Shown here: positions 16,477 through 24,977 of the stretch, one piece after another | How the letters are laid out: every line of letters starts with the position of its first letter | Numbering within the stretch: the first letter of the stretch is position 1 | Assembly (NCBI RefSeq): GCF_014201115.1 | Contig: NZ_JACHDO010000001.1 | Span: 4,154,001-4,218,000 of the forward strand | DNA length: 64,000 nucleotides | Reading direction: 5' to 3' | DNA from: Nocardiopsis metallicus | Lineage (GTDB): Bacteria; Actinomycetota; Actinomycetes; Streptosporangiales; Streptosporangiaceae | Notes under the pieces: generated by a model | The model's database searches: none | The model's input: the letters and a program-made list of their open reading frames with translations, nothing else | Told to the model about the DNA's origin: nothing | Translations under genes and position numbers: made by a program

Positions 16477-17427
16477 ATGAGCACCATCTTCGGCCACGGC
16501 AGACTCCGGCTGTACCTGCTCAAGCTGCTGGACGAGAGCCCCAAGCACGGCTACGAGATCATCAGCCTGCTCCGCGACCGCTTCCTGGGCGTGTACTCGC
16601 CCTCCCCCGGCACCATCTACCCGCGACTCGCGCGGCTGGAGGAGGAGGGGCTGGTCACGCACACCGAGGAGGGCGGCCGCAAGGTCTACAGCCTCACCGA
16701 CAAGGGACGCGAGGAGCTGCGGGCCCGCGAGAGCGACCTGGACGACCTGGAGCGGGAGATCACCGACTCGGTGCGCGACATCGCACGGGCCGTGAAACAG
16801 GACGTGCGCGCGACCATCAGCTCCCTGCGCGACGAGCTCAAGTTCGCCTCGGGCGCGGCCCGCGGTTCGAACTCCGAGCGCGGCGGCGACGCCAAGGACT
16901 CCGAGAGTTCGGAGAGTTCCGGGGAAGACAAGCGCGAGAAGCGCGAGCGCTGCGACGACAGCGGCATGTGGGCCCGCGAGTGGGAGCGGTTCGCCCAGGG
17001 TTTCGGCGCCTTCGGTGCCGCCTGGGGCAACCGCACCGACTCCGACCGCGGCACCGAGGGCGGCGACCGCCCCGACTTCGAGCACGCCCTGCGGGACTTC
17101 TCGACCAAGGTCCGCGACATGGTGCGCGGGGCCGGTCAGGTCGGCGAGTCCGCCACCCACGACCTGCGCCGCATCCTCGACGACACCGTCGAGGTGATCC
17201 GCCGCGACCTGGGCCACTGGGGCCCGCCCGACCGGGGACCCGGGGGCGCCGAGGCCAAGGACTCCGCGCCCGGCGACTCCGGCCGGGACGCACCCGGGTC
17301 CCCTGAGCCCGAGGCCGCCGAGGACAAGGGGTCCGGCCCGGAGGACTCGGGCGCACACCCGATGCCGCCTTCGGGCGGCGACCCCTGGTCCGCCGCCACC
17401 GGCGAGGACGACCAGAAGAAGGGCTGA
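16477..17427 (+). CDS. PadR-family regulator with long charged C-terminus
   Basis: 316 aa, three times the length of a minimal PadR protein. Residues about 8-85 are the winged helix (LRLYLLKLLDESPKHGYEII, then YSPSPGTIYPRLARLEEEGL and RKVYSLTDKGRE). Residues 85-130 are a coiled-coil-like acidic helix, and the rest is hydrophilic, rich in Asp/Glu/Ser/Gly/Pro and probably disordered. It directly follows the DUF4097 gene. The CGCGACATATC repeats upstream of the operon are the likely operator. Confidence 0.88.
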   Translation: MSTIFGHGRLRLYLLKLLDESPKHGYEIISLLRDRFLGVYSPSPGTIYPRLARLEEEGLVTHTEEGGRKVYSLTDKGREELRARESDLDDLEREITDSVRDIARAVKQDVRATISSLRDELKFASGAARGSNSERGGDAKDSESSESSGEDKREKRERCDDSGMWAREWERFAQGFGAFGAAWGNRTDSDRGTEGGDRPDFEHALRDFSTKVRDMVRGAGQVGESATHDLRRILDDTVEVIRRDLGHWGPPDRGPGGAEAKDSAPGDSGRDAPGSPEPEAAEDKGSGPEDSGAHPMPPSGGDPWSAATGEDDQKKG

Positions 17428-17438
17428 CCGGCGGGCGA

Positions 17439-17478
17439 GGGCCCGGAGGAGCACGCGGGGGCGTGCTCCTCCGGGCCC
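17439..17478 (+). terminator. Hairpin terminator
   Basis: Perfect 18-bp arms (17439-17456 and 17461-17478) around a GGGG loop, followed by TT, directly after the PadR gene. Confidence 0.85.
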
Positions 17479-17515
17479 TTCGGTCGCGCATCATCCGACG
17501 GACGAGGAAGTACCG

Positions 17516-17695
17516 TTGCTGGTTCCGTACACGATCGAGCAGGACGAGGACGGGGTCTGGTGCGCCCACGCGGTGCTGCGGCCGGGGGTCTCCGCCCACG
17601 GCGAGGGAGACACCCCGGACGCCGCCCTCGCCGAGCTGCGCGCGGCCTTCGCCCTCCTGGCCAAGGAGTTCGACACCTCGGCGGAGCTGATGTGA
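17516..17695 (+). CDS. HicB-like small protein, TTG start
   Basis: 59 aa from TTG 17516, preceded by GACGAGGAAG at ideal spacing. The protein begins LLVPYTIEQDEDGVWCAHAV and continues GVSAHGEGDTPDAALAELRA, matching the partial RNase-H-like fold of HicB antitoxins and solitary HicB-like proteins (beta-beta-alpha with a D/E-DG-W/Y turn). No HicA toxin or HTH tail is present, so it is an orphan HicB-like domain rather than a proven antitoxin. It stands alone between two hairpin terminators. The rare start codon hides it from simple gene finding. Confidence 0.7.
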   Translation: MLVPYTIEQDEDGVWCAHAVLRPGVSAHGEGDTPDAALAELRAAFALLAKEFDTSAELM

Positions 17696-17713
17696 GGGTC
17701 AGAGCACAGCGAT

Positions 17714-17742
17714 GGCCCGCGGACCGGTGCGGTCCGCGGGCC
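17714..17742. terminator. Bidirectional hairpin terminator
   Basis: Arms 17714-17726 and 17730-17742 are perfectly complementary over 13 bp with a GTG loop, followed by TT. It lies between the HicB-like gene and the convergent malic enzyme gene. Confidence 0.8.
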
Positions 17743-17764
17743 TTGGCCGTGTGTTTCGGTGCGC

Positions 17765-18958
17765 CTAGCGGCGGGCGACGCCGTCCTGGCGGGCCTGGGC
17801 GGCGACGGCGGCGGAGACCGCCGGGACCACCCGCTCGTCGAAGGAGCTCGGGATGACGTAGTCGGCGCTCAGGTCGTCACCGACCAGCCCGGCCAGCGCC
17901 TTGGCGGCGGCCAGCTTCATGTTCTCGGTGATGTCGCTGGCCTGGACGTCGAAGGCGCCCCGGAAGACGCCCGGGAAGGCCAGCACGTTGTTGATCTGGT
18001 TCGGGAAGTCGCTGCGCCCGGTGGCGACGACGCTCGCGTACTTGCGGGCGACGTCCGGGTGCACCTCCGGGTTGGGGTTGGCCATGGCGAAGATGATGGC
18101 GTCCTCGGCCATCGTGGCCACGACCGACTCGGGGACCTCTCCGGCGGACAGGCCGACGAAGACGTCGGCGCCCTCGAGGGCGCTCTCGATGGAGCCCTGC
18201 AGACCGGCCTTGTTGCTGATCGAGGCCAGTTCCTGCTTGATCGGGGTCAGGCCCTCGCGGCCCTGGTAGATCATGCCCTTGGAGTCGGCCACGGCGATGT
18301 CGCCGATCCCGCCGTCGATGAGCATCTTGGTGACGGCGACCCCGGCGGCGCCCGCACCGGAGACGACCACCCGCAGGTCGGCCAGGGTGCGGCCGGTGAG
18401 GCGGGCGGCGTTGTGCATGGCGGCGACGGTCACGATCGCGGTGCCGTGCTGATCGTCGTGGAAGACCGGGATGTCCAGGCGCTCACGCAGCTTGGCCTCG
18501 ATCTCGAAGCAGCGCGGGGCGGCGATGTCCTCCAGGTTGATGCCGCCGAAGGACGGCGACATGCGCACGACGGTCTCGACGATCTCGTCGGTGTCGGTGC
18601 AGTTGAGCGCGATCGGCACGGAGTCGACACCGCCGAACTGCTTGAACAGCAGCGACTTGCCCTCCATGACCGGCAGGGAGGCCTCTGGTCCGATGTTGCC
18701 CAGACCGAGCACGGCGGTGCCGTCGGTGACGACGGCGACCAGGTTGCTCTTCCAGGTGTAGGTCTCGACCAGTTCGGCGTCCTCGGCGATCGCGTCGCAG
18801 ACGCGGGCGACGCCGGGGGTGTAGGCGAGGGACAGGCCCTCGTGGTCACTGACGTCCACGGTGGAGGTCACCTGCAGCTTGCCGCCGCGGTGCATGGCGA
18901 AAGCCGGGTCCTCGTCCAGGTGGGACGTGTTCTGGGTACGCGAAGAAAAGGTGGTCAC
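17765..18958 (-). CDS. NAD(P)-dependent malic enzyme
   Basis: 397 aa. It oxidatively decarboxylates malate to pyruvate. N-terminal malic domain (to about 180) with YTPGVARVC, the catalytic lysine region WKSNLVAVVTDGTAVLGLG, metal-binding FEIEAKL and VFHDDQHGTA. The Rossmann domain follows with the nucleotide loop VVSGAGAAGVA and the FAMANPNPE segment. It is the short (about 400 aa) bacterial form without a phosphotransacetylase domain, and cofactor preference cannot be read. Stand-alone gene, divergent from the amino-acid ABC operon. Confidence 0.93.
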   Translation of the reverse strand: MTTFSSRTQNTSHLDEDPAFAMHRGGKLQVTSTVDVSDHEGLSLAYTPGVARVCDAIAEDAELVETYTWKSNLVAVVTDGTAVLGLGNIGPEASLPVMEGKSLLFKQFGGVDSVPIALNCTDTDEIVETVVRMSPSFGGINLEDIAAPRCFEIEAKLRERLDIPVFHDDQHGTAIVTVAAMHNAARLTGRTLADLRVVVSGAGAAGVAVTKMLIDGGIGDIAVADSKGMIYQGREGLTPIKQELASISNKAGLQGSIESALEGADVFVGLSAGEVPESVVATMAEDAIIFAMANPNPEVHPDVARKYASVVATGRSDFPNQINNVLAFPGVFRGAFDVQASDITENMKLAAAKALAGLVGDDLSADYVIPSSFDERVVPAVSAAVAAQARQDGVARR

Positions 18959-19339
18959 TACTCAAACCCCTCGGTCTGATGCTACGTCCCGCGTCGGCCA
19001 TGACGAGGGACGGTGGGCAACGGATCACGCGCGAAGACGTAAGGGTGCTAGGGGAGCCCTCCACGGCGCCGGTCGGCCATGACCGGTGGTGTTCGCCGGA
19101 AGGGACGGTCTTCGCTGGACTCTTATCCGAGTACTGCGCGTCCGCATCTCACGGGGATGACCCGTTACGCAATCCTCTCACAACGGTGACCACAGGAAAA
19201 TCGCGGGTGGACACGATGGGAAGTTACCGACGTATCACCAGATCAAGCATAATGTCCTGCATCTCGACATCGGCAGTCCGCGTTCACCGTCGCACCCGGT
19301 TCTGACCAGGCACTCCGTGCTCCCAGAAGGAGACCCCAC
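18959..19339. other. Divergent intergenic region, malic enzyme / amino-acid ABC operon
   Basis: 381 bp without a gene. The AT-richer 3' part holds a good sigma-A-like promoter for the ABC operon (19224-19253). The rest shows no convincing motif. Confidence 0.6.
19224..19253 (+). promoter_or_regulatory. Sigma-70-type promoter of the amino-acid ABC operon
   Basis: TTACCG (19224-19229) and CATAAT (19248-19253) separated by 18 bp, giving a leader of about 80 nt before the lipoprotein start. Assigned from the sequence only. Confidence 0.5.
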
Positions 19340-20251
19340 ATGGCACTGCGCAAGCCCGACTCCGGGCCGTTCGCCCTCGGCGCCCTGGCCGCCGCCGGCA
19401 TCCTGGCCCTGACAGCGTGCGGCAACGGTGGGGAGGGTGCCGACGACTCGGCCGCCCCCGAGGTATCCGCCGACGAGGAGCTCGCCGCCCTGGTCCCCGA
19501 CGAGATCCGCGAGGCCGGTTCCGTCTCCATCGGCGTCGAGGCCGAGTACCCGCCCGGCGAGTACCTGGACGAGGACGGCGAGACCGTCCTGGGCTTCAAC
19601 GTCGACCTGGTCACCGCCGCCCTGACCAAGCTCGACCTCGAGGCCGAGTGGGTCCCCGCCAACTTCGACGCGATCATCATCGGGGTCGACAGCGGCCAGT
19701 ACACCCTCGGCGCCTCCTCCTTCACCATCAACGAGGAGCGCATGGAGACCGTGAACATGGTCAGCTACTTCTCTTCCGGGACGCAGTGGTTCTCCCTGGC
19801 CGGCAACCCCGAGGACATCGACCCCGACAACGCCTGCGGTCAGCGCGTCGCCGTACAGACCGGCACCACGCACGACGCCGACGTCGAGGCCCGCAGCGAG
19901 GCCTGCGTCGAGGCGGGCGAGGACGCCATCACAATCGAGAAGTTCCCGAACCAGCAGTTGGCCACCACCAGCGTGATCTCCGGGGTGAACGACGCCTCCC
20001 TGGCCGACCTGCCCACCTCGCTGTTCGCCCTCCAGGAGACCGGCGACCAGCTCGAGTTCATCGGTGAGCAGTACGACGCCGCGCCGTACGGCGTCGTCGT
20101 CAACCAGGACGACAACGAGCTGGCCGACGCCCTGGCCGCCGCGTTCAACGCCATCATGGAGGACGGCACCTACGACGCCGTCCTCGAGGAGTGGGGTATC
20201 GAGACCGGCGCCATCGACACCTCCGAGGTCAACCCCTCCGTCGAGGAGTAG
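19340..20251 (+). CDS. Amino-acid ABC transporter substrate-binding lipoprotein
   Basis: 303 aa. Lipoprotein signal with lipobox LTAC followed by GNGGEG, so it is anchored outside the membrane. The rest is a family 3 solute-binding fold: SVSIGVEAEYPPGEYLD, LGFNVDLVTAALTKLDLEAE, ANFDAIIIGVDSGQYTLGAS and the second lobe GQRVAVQTGTTHD. This family delivers polar amino acids. It is the first gene of a three-gene operon with the permease and ATPase, and a stem-loop between genes 1 and 2 probably lets it be made in excess. Confidence 0.92.
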   Translation: MALRKPDSGPFALGALAAAGILALTACGNGGEGADDSAAPEVSADEELAALVPDEIREAGSVSIGVEAEYPPGEYLDEDGETVLGFNVDLVTAALTKLDLEAEWVPANFDAIIIGVDSGQYTLGASSFTINEERMETVNMVSYFSSGTQWFSLAGNPEDIDPDNACGQRVAVQTGTTHDADVEARSEACVEAGEDAITIEKFPNQQLATTSVISGVNDASLADLPTSLFALQETGDQLEFIGEQYDAAPYGVVVNQDDNELADALAAAFNAIMEDGTYDAVLEEWGIETGAIDTSEVNPSVEE

Positions 20252-20264
20252 GTCCAACCGCCCC

Positions 20265-20300
20265 GCCGCACGCCGAGCTCGCACAGGGCCGGCGTGCGGC
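20265..20300 (+). terminator. Intercistronic stem-loop after the binding-protein gene
   Basis: Perfect 11-bp arms (20265-20275 and 20290-20300) with a 14-nt loop, 14 nt after the binding-protein stop. Partial termination or 3'-end protection here would explain higher expression of the binding protein than of the membrane parts. Confidence 0.65.
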
Positions 20301-20350
20301 CGTTTCACCCGGATCCGTCCGGGCGCCCGCCACTAGCGAAAGTCTGATCC

Positions 20351-21310
20351 GTGACGTCACCGAGTGCATCGGCGGACGATCCGGGGTCGAAGGAACCGAC
20401 CCGGAGCCGTTCGGCCGACCCGATCACCGCCGTCCCCGTCCGTTACCCGGAACGCTGGGTCGCCGCCGGAATCGTGCTGGTCCTCGCCGCGATGTTCGTG
20501 AACATGCTGATCACGAACCCGGCGTTCAACTGGCCCTTCATGTTCGACCACATGTTCTCGGACCCGGTCCTGCGCGGTGTCTGGGTGACCCTCAGCGCCA
20601 CCATCCTGGCCATGATCATCGGAATCCTGCTGGGCGTGATCCTCGCGATCATGCGCCTGTCCGGGAACCCGGTCCTGGTCTCGGTCTCCTGGATGTACAC
20701 CTGGTTCTTCCGCGGCGTGCCCCGCCTGGTGCTGGCGGTGCTCTTCGGCAACATCGCCATCCTGTACTCGACCATCCACATCGGGCTGCCGTTCGACAAC
20801 TACTGGATGCCGTGGCTGGGCCTGGAGGGCGACGCCCGCTTCTTCGAGATCGACGTCCGCACGCTGCTGAGCGGCTACATGGCCGGTCTGCTCGCCCTGG
20901 CCCTGTCCGAGGGCGCCTACATGGCCGAGATCATCCGTGCCGGCCTGCAGTCGGTGAACAAGGGCCAGACCGAGGCCGCCCAGGCGCTCGGGATGAGCCG
21001 GAGCAAGATCATGCGGCGCATCACCCTGCCGCAGGCGATGCGCGTGGTCATCCCGCCCACCGGCAACGAGACCATCGCGATGCTCAAGGACACCGCCCTG
21101 TTGGCGTACGTACCGGTGACCATCGAGCTCTTCTACCAGCTCCAGGCGGTCGGTACCCGCACCTACCAGATCTTCCCGATGCTGGTGGCGGCGTGCCTGT
21201 GGTACCTGGCGATCACCAGTGTCCTGATGGTCGGCCAGTACTTCATCGAACGCAGGTTCAGCCGGAGTGAGCGCGGGGTCCGGGACCGCATCGTGGGAGG
21301 GGCGCACTGA
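20351..21310 (+). CDS. Amino-acid ABC transporter permease
   Basis: 319 aa from GTG 20351. The cytoplasmic N-terminus (about 35 residues) is hydrophilic, followed by about five or six helices of the HisMQ/GlnP type. The EAA loop that contacts the ATPase reads EAAQALGMSRSKIMRRITLP, followed by QAMRVVIPPTGNE. A single permease gene implies a homodimer. The stop overlaps the ATPase start by one base, so expression is coupled. Confidence 0.92.
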   Translation: MTSPSASADDPGSKEPTRSRSADPITAVPVRYPERWVAAGIVLVLAAMFVNMLITNPAFNWPFMFDHMFSDPVLRGVWVTLSATILAMIIGILLGVILAIMRLSGNPVLVSVSWMYTWFFRGVPRLVLAVLFGNIAILYSTIHIGLPFDNYWMPWLGLEGDARFFEIDVRTLLSGYMAGLLALALSEGAYMAEIIRAGLQSVNKGQTEAAQALGMSRSKIMRRITLPQAMRVVIPPTGNETIAMLKDTALLAYVPVTIELFYQLQAVGTRTYQIFPMLVAACLWYLAITSVLMVGQYFIERRFSRSERGVRDRIVGGAH

Positions 21311-22140
21311 TGGCCGAGGAGAACGGCGTGACCGCGCACGACGGGGTCGTGGAGACCGCTGAGGGCGCGGAGCTGCCCGCGGACGCCCTCGTGGTGGCCG
21401 AGGACGTGCACAAGAGCTTCGGGCGCCTTGAGGTGCTCAAGGGCATCGATCTGGAGGTCAAGCGCGGCGAGGTCATGTGCGTCGTCGGCCCCTCGGGGTC
21501 GGGCAAGTCCACGTTCCTACGCTGCATCAACCACCTGGAGAAGCTCACCGCGGGCCGCCTGTGGGTCAACGGCGAGCTGATGGGCTACCGGCAAAAGCGG
21601 GGGCGCCTGTACGAGCTGCGCGACGGTGAGATCGCCGCGCAGCGCAGCGACATCGGGATGGTCTTCCAGCGGTTCAACCTGTTCCCGCACCTGACCGTGC
21701 TCGGCAACGTCACCGAGGCGCCGGTCCAGGTCAAGCGGGTTCCGCGGGCGAAGGCCACCGCGCACGCCATGGAGCTGCTGGAACGGGTCGGGCTGCCGGA
21801 CAAGGCGCACGCCTACCCGGAGCAGCTCTCCGGCGGCCAGCAGCAGCGCGTGGCGATCGCCCGCGCGCTGGCGATGGAGCCGTCGCTGATGCTGTTCGAC
21901 GAACCCACCAGCGCCCTGGACCCGGAGCTGGTCGGTGAGGTCCTGGACGTCATGCGCGACCTCGCCAAGGGCGGTATGACCATGGTCGTGGTCACCCACG
22001 AGATGGGCTTCGCCCGCGAGGTCGGCGACTCGCTGGTCTTCATGGACGGCGGCGTCGTGGTGGAGGCGGGGACCCCGGACGAGGTGCTCTCCAACCCCCG
22101 GCACGAGCGCACCCAGGCCTTCCTGTCCAAGGTCCTCTAG
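21310..22140 (+). CDS. Amino-acid ABC transporter ATP-binding protein
   Basis: 276 aa. The first 28 residues are an extra acidic leader before the ATPase proper. Walker A is GPSGSGKST, the Q-loop is MVFQRFNLFPHL, the signature is LSGGQQQR, Walker B is LMLFDEPTSALDPE and the switch His lies in VVVTHEMGF. It is a GlnQ/HisP-type ATPase powering the adjacent permease and binding protein. It ends the operon, followed by a terminator hairpin at 22179-22221. Confidence 0.95.
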   Translation: MAEENGVTAHDGVVETAEGAELPADALVVAEDVHKSFGRLEVLKGIDLEVKRGEVMCVVGPSGSGKSTFLRCINHLEKLTAGRLWVNGELMGYRQKRGRLYELRDGEIAAQRSDIGMVFQRFNLFPHLTVLGNVTEAPVQVKRVPRAKATAHAMELLERVGLPDKAHAYPEQLSGGQQQRVAIARALAMEPSLMLFDEPTSALDPELVGEVLDVMRDLAKGGMTMVVVTHEMGFAREVGDSLVFMDGGVVVEAGTPDEVLSNPRHERTQAFLSKVL

Positions 22141-22178
22141 GAGCGAACGGCCCCACGGACCACCGCACGAATCGCCGC

Positions 22179-22221
22179 GCGGAGCCCCGCGTTCCCCGCC
22201 ACCGGGAGCGCGGGGCTCCGC
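22179..22221 (+). terminator. Terminator hairpin of the ABC operon
   Basis: 13-bp perfect arms (22179-22191 and 22209-22221) with a 17-nt loop, 38 bp after the ATPase stop codon. Confidence 0.7.
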
Positions 22222-22327
22222 CGTGTTCACCCCGGTGTCCGACGCTGTGTGCCCGCGTCGCCCTTGACCGGAGGGGCTCGCGGCCCCAAAGTCATCAGGG
22301 GGATCCCACCCGCCCCTGGGGAGAGGC

Positions 22328-22918
22328 ATGGACGCGCGTACGGAGAAGGCCCGTGAGCTCTGGGAGGGCCGGGCGAAGAGCTACGACACCGGGGGCCGGA
22401 TCGAGCCCGCGGGTATCCGCAACACCCGCAGGCTCCTGTGTGGCGGCGCCAGGGGGCGCACCCTGGAGGTGGCCGTGGGCACCGGGATGAACCTGGAGCA
22501 CTACCCGCCGCAGGTGAAGCTGACCGGGGTGGACCTGAGCCCCGCCATGCTGGAGCGGGCCCGGGAGAGAGCCGAGGAGCAGGGCCGCCCGGTGACCCTG
22601 GTGGAGGGCGACGCCCAGGCGCTGGACTTCGCCGACCAGTCGTTCGACACCGTGCTGTGCGCTCTGGCGCTGTGCACGATCCCCGACCAGGGGCGCGCGC
22701 TGGCGGAGATGCACCGGGTGCTGGTGCCGGGGGGCCGGCTGCTGCTGGTCGACCACATCGAGTACACCCGGTTCCCGTTCCGGCTCCTTGAGCGCCTGCG
22801 CAAGCACCCGCGCAGGCTGCCCCGCACCGTCGCGGAGGAGGCCGGGTTCGAGGTGGGCCACCACGACCGGCTGCTCTTGGGCATGGTGGAGCGGCTGGTC
22901 GCGCACCGGCCGCACTAG
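22328..22918 (+). CDS. Class I SAM-dependent methyltransferase (UbiE-like)
   Basis: 196 aa. Motif I is LEVAVGTGMNLEHY, with the usual first glycine of E/DxGxGxG replaced by alanine. The acidic end of strand 2 is LTGVDLSPAML, motif post-II is VEGDAQALDFADQSFDTVLC, and VLVPGGRLLLVDH is motif III. This is the small-molecule/phospholipid methyltransferase layout (PmtA/UbiE-like). The substrate is unknown. Good GGAGAGGC ribosome site. Monocistronic as far as can be seen. Confidence 0.85.
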   Translation: MDARTEKARELWEGRAKSYDTGGRIEPAGIRNTRRLLCGGARGRTLEVAVGTGMNLEHYPPQVKLTGVDLSPAMLERARERAEEQGRPVTLVEGDAQALDFADQSFDTVLCALALCTIPDQGRALAEMHRVLVPGGRLLLVDHIEYTRFPFRLLERLRKHPRRLPRTVAEEAGFEVGHHDRLLLGMVERLVAHRPH

Positions 22919-23070
22919 GAGAGGCGGGACGGCGGCGCCCTGACGGCGGGCCGGCCCCCTACTGAGGGGAGGATCCGTCCCGTGGGTCCCGGATGTGCCG
23001 CGGCCCCCCTCCGTCCAGCGCATACCCTGGGGACCGACCGTAGCCGTAGCTCCGCTCCCGAGGTGGTCCG

Positions 23071-23562
23071 ATGATCCGTCCTGCCCGACCCGACGACGTT
23101 CCCGTCATCCACGGGATGATCCGGGAGCTCGCGGAGTACGAGAAGGAACCCGACGCGGTCGTCGCCACCGAGCGGGACCTGCGCACCGCCCTGTTCGGAC
23201 CGGACGCCGCGGTGTACGCGCACGTCGCCGAACACACGGGTTCCGACGGCAGCCCGGTCGCGGCCGGGTTCGCCCTGTGGTTCCGCAACTACTCCACCTG
23301 GACCGGCAGGCACGGCATCTACCTGGAGGACCTGTACGTCCGGCCCGAGCTGCGCGGCCACGGATACGGGCGGGCCCTGCTGAGAAACCTCGCCCGGATC
23401 TGCGTGGAGCGCGGCTACACCCGTCTCGAATGGTCGGTTCTGGACTGGAACCTTCCGGCGATCGGGTTCTACGAGACCCTGGGTTCAACGCCCATGGACG
23501 AATGGACGGTCCGCCGCCTGGACGGCGACGCGCTGGCCGCACTGGGCTCTGAGAAGGGCTGA
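23071..23562 (+). CDS. GNAT acetyltransferase, spermidine/diamine acetyltransferase-like
   Basis: 163 aa. IRPARPDDVPVIHGMIRELA opens the GNAT fold. The acetyl-CoA pyrophosphate loop is PELRGHGYGRAL (R/Q-x-x-G-x-G/A), and FALWFRNYSTW-GIYLEDLYV plus LDWNLPAIGFYETLG match the SSAT (spermidine/diamine N1-acetyltransferase) branch closely. Likely role is acetylation of a polyamine or thialysine-type amine. It precedes the anti-sigma gene by 125 bp and is probably a separate transcript. Confidence 0.85.
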   Translation: MIRPARPDDVPVIHGMIRELAEYEKEPDAVVATERDLRTALFGPDAAVYAHVAEHTGSDGSPVAAGFALWFRNYSTWTGRHGIYLEDLYVRPELRGHGYGRALLRNLARICVERGYTRLEWSVLDWNLPAIGFYETLGSTPMDEWTVRRLDGDALAALGSEKG

Positions 23563-23687
23563 GCCGGGCCATTCGTCTCGTGTTCGGGCCTCTGAGGCCG
23601 GACACGATCTGTTCTCCCTGCGTCAGTGGCAGGGTGAAACGAGATACATTGCTCTCAAGCGGCAACCTCGCCCCCCGAAGGAGGGAC

Positions 23688-24113
23688 GTGACCGAAGAAA
23701 CCGCTGTGCCCACGGCCGACGCCACCGGTGTACGCGACGCTGTCACCGTCAACATGCCCGCCGACAGCGCTTACCTGTCTGTCCTGCGCACGGCGACGGC
23801 AGGGCTGGCCGCCCGGCTCGACTTCACCCTCGACGAGATCGAGGACCTGAGGATCGGGGTCGACGAGGCGTGCGCGATGCTCCTCTCACAGGCGCTGCCC
23901 GGCACAGAACTGACCACGGAATTCGAACTCACCCCCGAGGGGATGCGCATATCCGTCTCGGTGCTGACCGCGGACGGCCGCCTTCCCGCCCGTGACACCT
24001 TCGCCTGGACCGTCCTGTCCGCTCTCGCGGGGGATGTCGACGCGGGGGTCGGTCCGGACGACCGCGTCTACATCGTCCTGTACAAACGCCGAGGCACCCT
24101 GGAGCCGGCGTGA
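23688..24113 (+). CDS. RsbW-like anti-sigma factor (serine kinase ATPase)
   Basis: 141 aa from GTG 23688, preceded by AAGGAGGG. It has the GHKL ATPase fold of RsbW/SpoIIAB: PADSAYLSVLRTATAGLAAR, then the N-box IEDLRIGVDEACAML. The later G-box is poorly conserved. This family binds and inhibits SigB/SigF-type sigma factors and phosphorylates the anti-anti-sigma factor. The GTGA overlap with the sigma gene at 24110 ties the two together in a classic pair. No RsbV-type anti-anti-sigma gene is in the window. Confidence 0.85.
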   Translation: MTEETAVPTADATGVRDAVTVNMPADSAYLSVLRTATAGLAARLDFTLDEIEDLRIGVDEACAMLLSQALPGTELTTEFELTPEGMRISVSVLTADGRLPARDTFAWTVLSALAGDVDAGVGPDDRVYIVLYKRRGTLEPA

Positions 24114-24913
24114 GCGAAAGGGGGCCCGCTCTGACAGCGAAGACCGAGCACGCGGTGCCCGACCGGGCGCGCGCGAGAGAGTTGTTCGAGCGCCTTAACG
24201 AACTCGACGCGGACGCACCTGAGCGCCGGGCGATCCGTGACGAGCTGGTGGAACTCCACCTGCCGTTGGTGGAGTACCTGGCCCGACGGTTCCGCAACCG
24301 CGGTGAGTGGCTGGACGATCTCACCCAGGTGGCCACGATCGGGCTGATCAAGTCCATCGACCGGTTCGACCTGGAGCGCGGGGTGGAGTTCTCCACCTAC
24401 GCGACCCCGACGATCGTCGGTGAGATCAAGCGTCACTTCCGGGACAAGGGCTGGGCGGTACGGGTTCCCCGTCGCCTCCAGGAGCTGAAGCTCTCGCTGA
24501 CCAAGGCGGTCAGCGACCTGTCCCAGCGGGAGGGGCGCTCCCCCACCGTCGCGGAACTGGCCGCGCACCTGCAGATGACCGAGGAGGAGGTGCTGGAGGG
24601 CCTGGAGTCCGCCAACGCCTACTCGACGGTCTCTCTGGACGCTCCCGACAGCGGTGACGAGGACGCCCCCGCGGTGGCTGACTCGCTGGGGATCGTCGAC
24701 GAGTCCCTGGAGGGCGTGGAGTACCGGGAGTCGTTGAAGCCGCTTCTGGAACAGCTCCCGCCCCGGGAGAAGCGCATCCTGCTGCTGCGCTTCTTCGGGA
24801 ACATGACGCAGTCGCAGATCGCCCAGGAACTGGGCATCTCCCAGATGCACGTGTCGCGCCTGCTGGCGCGCACACTGGCACAGCTGCGACAGGCGCTCAC
24901 CACGGACGACTGA
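24110..24913 (+). CDS. SigB/SigF/SigG-family RNA polymerase sigma factor
   Basis: 267 aa from GTG 24110, overlapping the anti-sigma stop by 4 nt. Region 2 reads LPLVEYLARRFRNRGEWLDD, then TQVATIGLIKSIDRFD and EFSTYATPTIVGEIKRHFRD. Region 3 begins LKLSLTKAVSDL, and region 4 holds LPPREKRILLLRFFGNMTQS with the HTH IAQELGISQMHVSRLLARTL. It belongs to the stress/developmental SigF class of actinomycetes, held inactive by the upstream RsbW-like protein. A hairpin terminator follows. Confidence 0.93.
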   Translation: MSERGPALTAKTEHAVPDRARARELFERLNELDADAPERRAIRDELVELHLPLVEYLARRFRNRGEWLDDLTQVATIGLIKSIDRFDLERGVEFSTYATPTIVGEIKRHFRDKGWAVRVPRRLQELKLSLTKAVSDLSQREGRSPTVAELAAHLQMTEEEVLEGLESANAYSTVSLDAPDSGDEDAPAVADSLGIVDESLEGVEYRESLKPLLEQLPPREKRILLLRFFGNMTQSQIAQELGISQMHVSRLLARTLAQLRQALTTDD

Positions 24914-24923
24914 GTTCTGCCCT

Positions 24924-24960
24924 GGCGGCCCCGTCACCTCCTGGAGGCGACGGGGCCGCC
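24924..24960. terminator. Terminator after the sigma factor gene
   Basis: 12-bp perfect arms (24924-24935 and 24949-24960), loop of 13 nt that itself contains CCTCC/GGAGG pairing. It separates two convergent genes. Confidence 0.75.
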
Positions 24961-24977
24961 TCCGTCCGTCGCGCCCC

